NCBI RefSeq assembly: GCF_030867145.1
Contig: NC_134428.1
Span: 620,001 to 684,000, forward strand
DNA length: 64,000 nt
Direction: 5' to 3'
Origin: Opisthocomus hoazin
Lineage: Eukaryota; Chordata; Aves; Opisthocomiformes; Opisthocomidae
The notes beneath the pieces were generated by a model, which was given only the letters and a program-made list of their open reading frames with translations, searched no databases and was not told the DNA's origin. Shown here in pieces: positions 22,501 through 28,500 of this stretch (positions within the stretch are counted from its first letter, which is position 1; every line of letters begins with the position of its first letter). Made by a program: the position numbers and the translations under genes.

Positions 22501-25500
22501 ATGCTGCCCCAGCACAGATAGCTCAGCAGCTGTCTTGCTGGTCTCTCGGATCAAAATGAGTATTTTTAAATCAATAGAAGTATCTCTGACAGTACCATGC
22601 CCGTCTCTTTATGATAATATTGAAAACTTACTTTCTTGAATATAATTTATTCACATTTGAGAATTTAAAAATTTGAGTATGTAGTTCTGTTCCTTCCGCT
22701 GAAAGAAGTTGCTGGTTCTTCCTTAGCATAGCATCTAAGCGCGTCTGTAATCTCAAAGCTTGTATTTGCAGGACAGTCTGTTTCTGGGTCTGCAAAAACA
22801 TTACGTAATTTAGTTCGTACTGCTCAGTTTACTTTTTTTTAATTCCAGATAACATTGTATTTGCTTTAGCACACTGCTTCTTTCGGTCGCTATGTATACA
22901 TACACTTTTGTGTGTATACCTATGTTTTTATTACATATAAAGAGAGAAATACATAGACACAAAAAATTTGCAGAGAAGTGTAAGATATTGTTTTCTCTGT
23001 ACAGAAAAAAAATGCAGCCAGAGTGAGACTGCTTCCAACCAACCACGTTGTTAAGCTAAAAGCAAATTACCTTTATTCCTTAGGAATGAGGTTTAACTGT
23101 TGGCACAGAAGTTAGAAACCCACCATTTTTAGTATGTAGAAGCTGAAACTGTACTTTGTTAGGAGACACAGAAGTTCTGCATCCTGAGGTCTTTTTGCTG
23201 CCGGTGAGTTCCGGACAGCAGGGTGAGGAGCAGGCTGGACAGCTGGCTCTGGCTTGGTGGTCTGTGGGAGACCGACCCCATCCCTGCCATGTTGTCCTGG
23301 GTTTGGCCAGAACAGGGTTAATTTTCACCGGATTCCAGGAAGGGGCACAGCCGGGGGGTGGGGGCTGACCCCACCTGGCCAAACAGAGCCGGGTATTCCA
23401 TACCACGTGACGTCACGCTGGGTTCCGGTGGGGGGGGAGCGGCGCGGCGGGAAGGCGCTCGCGGTTTGGGCGGGCGCAGCGCCGGTCCGGTTTCGGGAGA
23501 GCGGCTGTTGTACGGTTCGTGGTTGTGTTTTCTCCTTATTTGTATCGTTGTTGTTCCTGTTTTCCCTCTGTTTGCTGTTCTGTTAAACTGCCCTTATCCC
23601 GACCCACCAGTTTCTGCCTCTTTCTTTCCATTCTCCTCCGCACGCCGGCGGGGGGAGGGGCGGCCGCGTGGCGCTTTTGTTGCCGGCGGCAGCCGAAACC
23701 AAAACATTAAATTGGCGCCCAAGCGTGGGGCAGGGATAACGGCAGGGCTGAGCAGCGGGTGTTAAAACTGTTTTCTTAGATTTGCTTAAATTTTGTTATA
23801 CGCATTTACTGTGTTAGTTAAAGTTTCCGGCAAAAATGTTTCTGACTTTGATCAAATATCTCTGCTACGTAAATCCTTACTTCCTGTATGTGTTTGTGGC
23901 CGTGCTGTTTGTTACCTCGGGAAAAAAGATCAGGATGATGATTTTGCTGTACTGTACGATATCGACTTATGATATGATAACATCACTGTGCATGAAATTA
24001 GTCTTGTATTTGCATGCGGCACTGCGGTCATTTCCGTACCTCGGATCCTATGTCTTAGATTTTGTTAATAATCAAACCCAGTCTGTGGGGAAAACCGAAG
24101 GGGATACCTTCCCCCACTCTTTCGCCCCCCCTCTCTCCCTCAGGCTGGTCCTAACTGCTTTTGAGAATTTCGAGTACCCGTGGGATGCTCAGGCCAGCAC
24201 TCTCCTTTTGTTCTGCCTCCTGAATGGGTTTCAGCTTTTGTTTAGGGTTAAGCAAGTCGTTAAGAACATCGTGCAGAGACCTGCCCCGGGGCTGGATAGC
24301 TGTGAGTGGCTGGGTGTGTGGGACAGCATGGGCAAGTACCTAGGGCAGTGGGCACCTCCGGTGTTTTTTAAACTCACCCCTGAGGAAGTACAGGATCCGG
24401 ACAAACTAGTAAAGTATCTGCAAAAAGTGTGCTGCCACCCTGGGAACTCCAGAGAGACACAGATCACCGCAACGTGCTGGGGTCTGGCCCATGCCTACCG
24501 AGCCCTGTTCAACACTGTTCAGTGCCTTAAGGGGGAAAGGGGGGGAAACGAAGCAGCAGGCACTGCAGCTGGCGCTGCCCCCCCAGTCGGCCCTGCAGCC
24601 CCTCCAGCCCAGCAGGCAGTCCCAGCCCCCCCGACCGGCACCACGGCTGCTGCAGCCACAGCTGCAGGGTCTGCCTCGGTTTCCCCAGCGGACACAGCAG
24701 CTGCTCCAGCTCCAGCCACAGGCACAGTGACCGAGCCCAATGACCAACCTGTGCAGGTAGCAGTCGCCCCCGTAAAACTAAAGAAAGACGCAAAGAGAGC
24801 AGATCGCTCCGGGAGGGATGATGATGAGCCAGGGTCATCACGGGAGATAGAGACAGAGATCATCACCCGGTCCCTGTCCCTGGGCGAGCTGCGAGACATG
24901 CGGAAAGATTTCAGCCGCCACCCAGGCGAGCACATTGCCACCTGGCTGCTGCGGTGCTGGGATAATGGGGCTAGCAGCTTGGAATTAGAGGGCAAGGAAG
25001 CCAAGCAGCTGGGATCCCTGGCCAGGGATGGGGGCATTGACAAGGCCATTGGGAAAAAGGAACAAGTCCTCAGCCTCTGGAGGAGACTTCTCTCAGGCGT
25101 GAGGGAGAGGTATCCCTTCAGTGACGATTTTGTATGCTATCCTGGCAAGTGGACCAATATGGAAAGGGGTATTCAGTACTTGAGGGAATTGGCTGTGCGG
25201 GAGCTGGTTTACTGTGACACAGACGATGAGCAGGTACCTACAGACCCAGATGAACTCCAGTGCTCACAATCCATGTGGAGGAAGTTTGTGCGGAGTGCAC
25301 CCTCCTCGCATGCCAACTCACTGGCAGTTGTAAACTGGAAAGGTAAAGACACACCAACAGTGGACGAGGTGGCTGTCAGACTCCGCCAATATGAGGAAAG
25401 TCTCTCTTCCTCCCTTGTCTCAGCTGTGGAGAAACTGGCCCGGGAGGTGCGGCAAATCAAAGAGAACATGTCCTACTCGCCACCTGTACGGGCCAGTGTC

Positions 25501-28500
25501 TCAGCTATTAGGGGCAAGCGTTTCCCTGCTCAGGAGAGGGAATACAGAGGCTATACACCCCGAGGCACCCTGTGGTTTTACCTGCGTGACCACGGAGAGG
25601 ACATGAGGAAGTGGGATGGAAAACCCACCTCAAGTCTAGAGGCCCGAGTACGTGAGTTGCGAGGTAAAACAATCACAAAAGGGGACTCTGTTAGGAAAAA
25701 TGCCGCTCCAGTTTCCAAAAGCCAGCTCTCCAGACCAGGTAGACAGTTCGACCTTGATTCCGATCCTCTGGAGGGGACCTCCAAGTCATTTTTACAGCAG
25801 GTGAGCAGCAATTTCTCTGACGAGGATTAGAGGGGCCCTGCCTCCAGCCAGGTGGAGGAAAGGGACAACCGTGTCTATTGGACGGTGTGGATTCGGTGGC
25901 CTGGCACGTCAGATCCACAAGAGTATAAAGCTCTAGTGGACACTGGTGCACAGTGTACTTTAATGCCATCAGAGTTCAAAGGGTCAGAGTCCATTTGCAT
26001 TTCGGGAGTGACAGGGGGGTCCCAAGAGCTGAGTCTACTGGAGGCTGAAGTGAGCCTCACTGGGCAGGACTGGCAGAAGCACCCCATTGTAACTGGCCCC
26101 GAGGCTCCGTGCATCCTTGGGATAGACTATCTTAGGAGAGGCTATTTCAAGGACCCAAAGGGGTATCGGTGGGCTTTTGGCATAGCTGCTGTGGAGACGG
26201 AAGAAATTAAACAGCTGTCCATTTTGCCTGGTCTCTCGGAGGATCCTTCCGTTGTGGGGTTGCTGAGGGTTGAAGAACAACAGGTACCCATCGCAACCAC
26301 AACGGTGCACCGGCGACAGTATCGTACCAACCGAGACTCCCTTCTCCCCATTCATCAGCTGATCCGCCAGCTGGAGAGTCAAGGAGTGATCAGTAAAACT
26401 CGCTCACCCTTTAATAGTCCCATATGGCCAGTGAGAAAATCTACTGGAGAGTGGAGACTGACAATAGACTACCGTGGCCTGAATGAAGTCACACCACCGC
26501 TGAGTGCTGCTGTGCCAGACATGCTAGAACTTCAATATCAGCTGGAGTCAAAGGCAGCCAAGTGGTATGCGACAATTGACATCGCTAATGCATTCTTCTC
26601 CATCCCTTTGGCAGCAGAGTGCAGGCCACAGTTTGCTTTCACCTGGAGGGGCATCCAGTACACCTGGAATCGACTGCCCCAGGGGTGGAAACACAGTCCC
26701 ACCATTTGCCATGGACTAATCCAGACTGCACTGGAAAAGGGTGAAGCCCCAGAACATCTGCAGTACATCGATGACATCATTATATGGGGCGACACAGCGG
26801 AGGAAGTTTTTGAGAAAGGGGAGAAAATAGTTCAAATCCTTCTGAAAGCCGGTTTCGCCATTAAGCGAAGTAAAGTCAAGGGACCTGCGCAAGAGATCCA
26901 GTTTTTGGGAATAAAATGGCAGGATGGGCGCCGTCAAATCCCATTGGATGTCATCAACAAAATAGCAGCTATGTCTCCACCAACCAGCAAAAAGGAAGCA
27001 CAGGCCTTCCTGGGTGTTGTGGGTTTTTGGAGGATGCACATCCCAAATTACAGCCAAATTGTGAGTCCTCTGTACCACGTGACCCGGAAGAAGAATGATT
27101 TTGAATGGGGCCCTGAGCAACGACAGGCATTTGAACAGATTAAACGGGAGATAGTTCATGCCGTAGCCCTTGGTCCAGTCCGGTCAGGGCAAGATGTTAA
27201 AAACGTGCTCTACACCGCAGCCGGGGAGAATGGCCCAACCTGGAGTCTCTGGCAGAAAGCACCAGGGGAGACTCGAGGTCGACCCCTGGGGTTCTGGAGC
27301 CGGGGATACAAAGGATCCGAGGCCCGCTATACTCCCACTGAAAAAGAGATTCTGGCAGCATATGAAGGCGTTCGAGCTGCTTCAGAAGTGGTCGGCACTG
27401 AAGCACAGCTCCTCCTAGCTCCACGATTGCCGGTCCTGGGCTGGATGTTCAAAGAGAGGGTCCCCTCTACGCATCATGCCACCGATGCTACGTGGAGTAA
27501 GTGGGTCGCTCTGATCACCCAGCGTGCCCGAATGGGAAACCCCAGTCGCCCAGGAATTCTGGAGGTCATCATGGACTGGCCAGAAGGCAAAGATTTTGGA
27601 GCATCGCCAGAGGAGGAGGTGACACGTGCTGAAGAGGCCCCACTGTATAACCAGCTGCCAGAAGATAAGAAACAGTATGCCCTGTTCACGGATGGGTCCT
27701 GTCGCATTGTGGGGAAGCAGAGGAGGTGGAAGGCTGCTGTATGGAGCCCTACACGACAAGTCGCGGAAACTGCCGAGGGAGAAGGTGAGTCCAGCCAGTT
27801 TGCAGAGGTGAAAGCCATCCAGCTGGCTTTAGACATTGCCAGTCAAGAGAAGTGGCCAGTGCTCTATCTTTACACCGACTCTTGGATGGTGGCCAATGCC
27901 TTGTGGGGGTGGCTGCAGCAATGGAAGAAGAACAACTGGCAGCGCAGAGGCAAACCTATCTGGGCTGCCCCATTGTGGCAAGATATTGCTGCCCGGCTAG
28001 AGCAGTTGGCTGTAAAAGTCCGTCACGTGGACGCCCACGTCCCTAAGAGTCGGGCCACTGAAGAACATCAAAACAACCACCAGGTAGATCAGGCTGCTAA
28101 GATTGAAGTGGCTCAGGTGGATCTGGACTGGCAACATAAGGGTGAACTCTTTATAGCTCGGTGGGCCCATGACACCTCGGGCCACCAAGGAAGAGACGCG
28201 ACATACAGATGGGCTCGTGACCGAGGGGTGGACTTGACCATGGACACTATTGCACAGGTTATCCATGAATGTGAAACATGCGCTGCAATCAAGCAAGCCA
28301 AGCGGGTAAAGCCTCAGTGGTATGGAGGACGATGGCTAAAATATAAATATGGGGAGGCTTGGCAGATTGACTACATCACACTGCCACAGACCCGCCAAGG
28401 CAAGCGCTATGTGCTCACAATGGTGGAGGCCACCACCGGATGGCTGGAAACCTACCCTGTGCCCCATGCCACCGCCCGGAATACCATCCTGGGCCTGGAA

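Noticed and set aside
22286..22639. 117-codon plus-strand ORF in intron 9
   Set aside because: AT-rich, no splice sites in phase with the neighbouring exons, and no domain.
23102..23205. Possible exon ending at gccggtgagt
   Set aside because: A donor-like site only. No acceptor with an open frame joins exon 9 and exon 10, and those two already match in phase without it.
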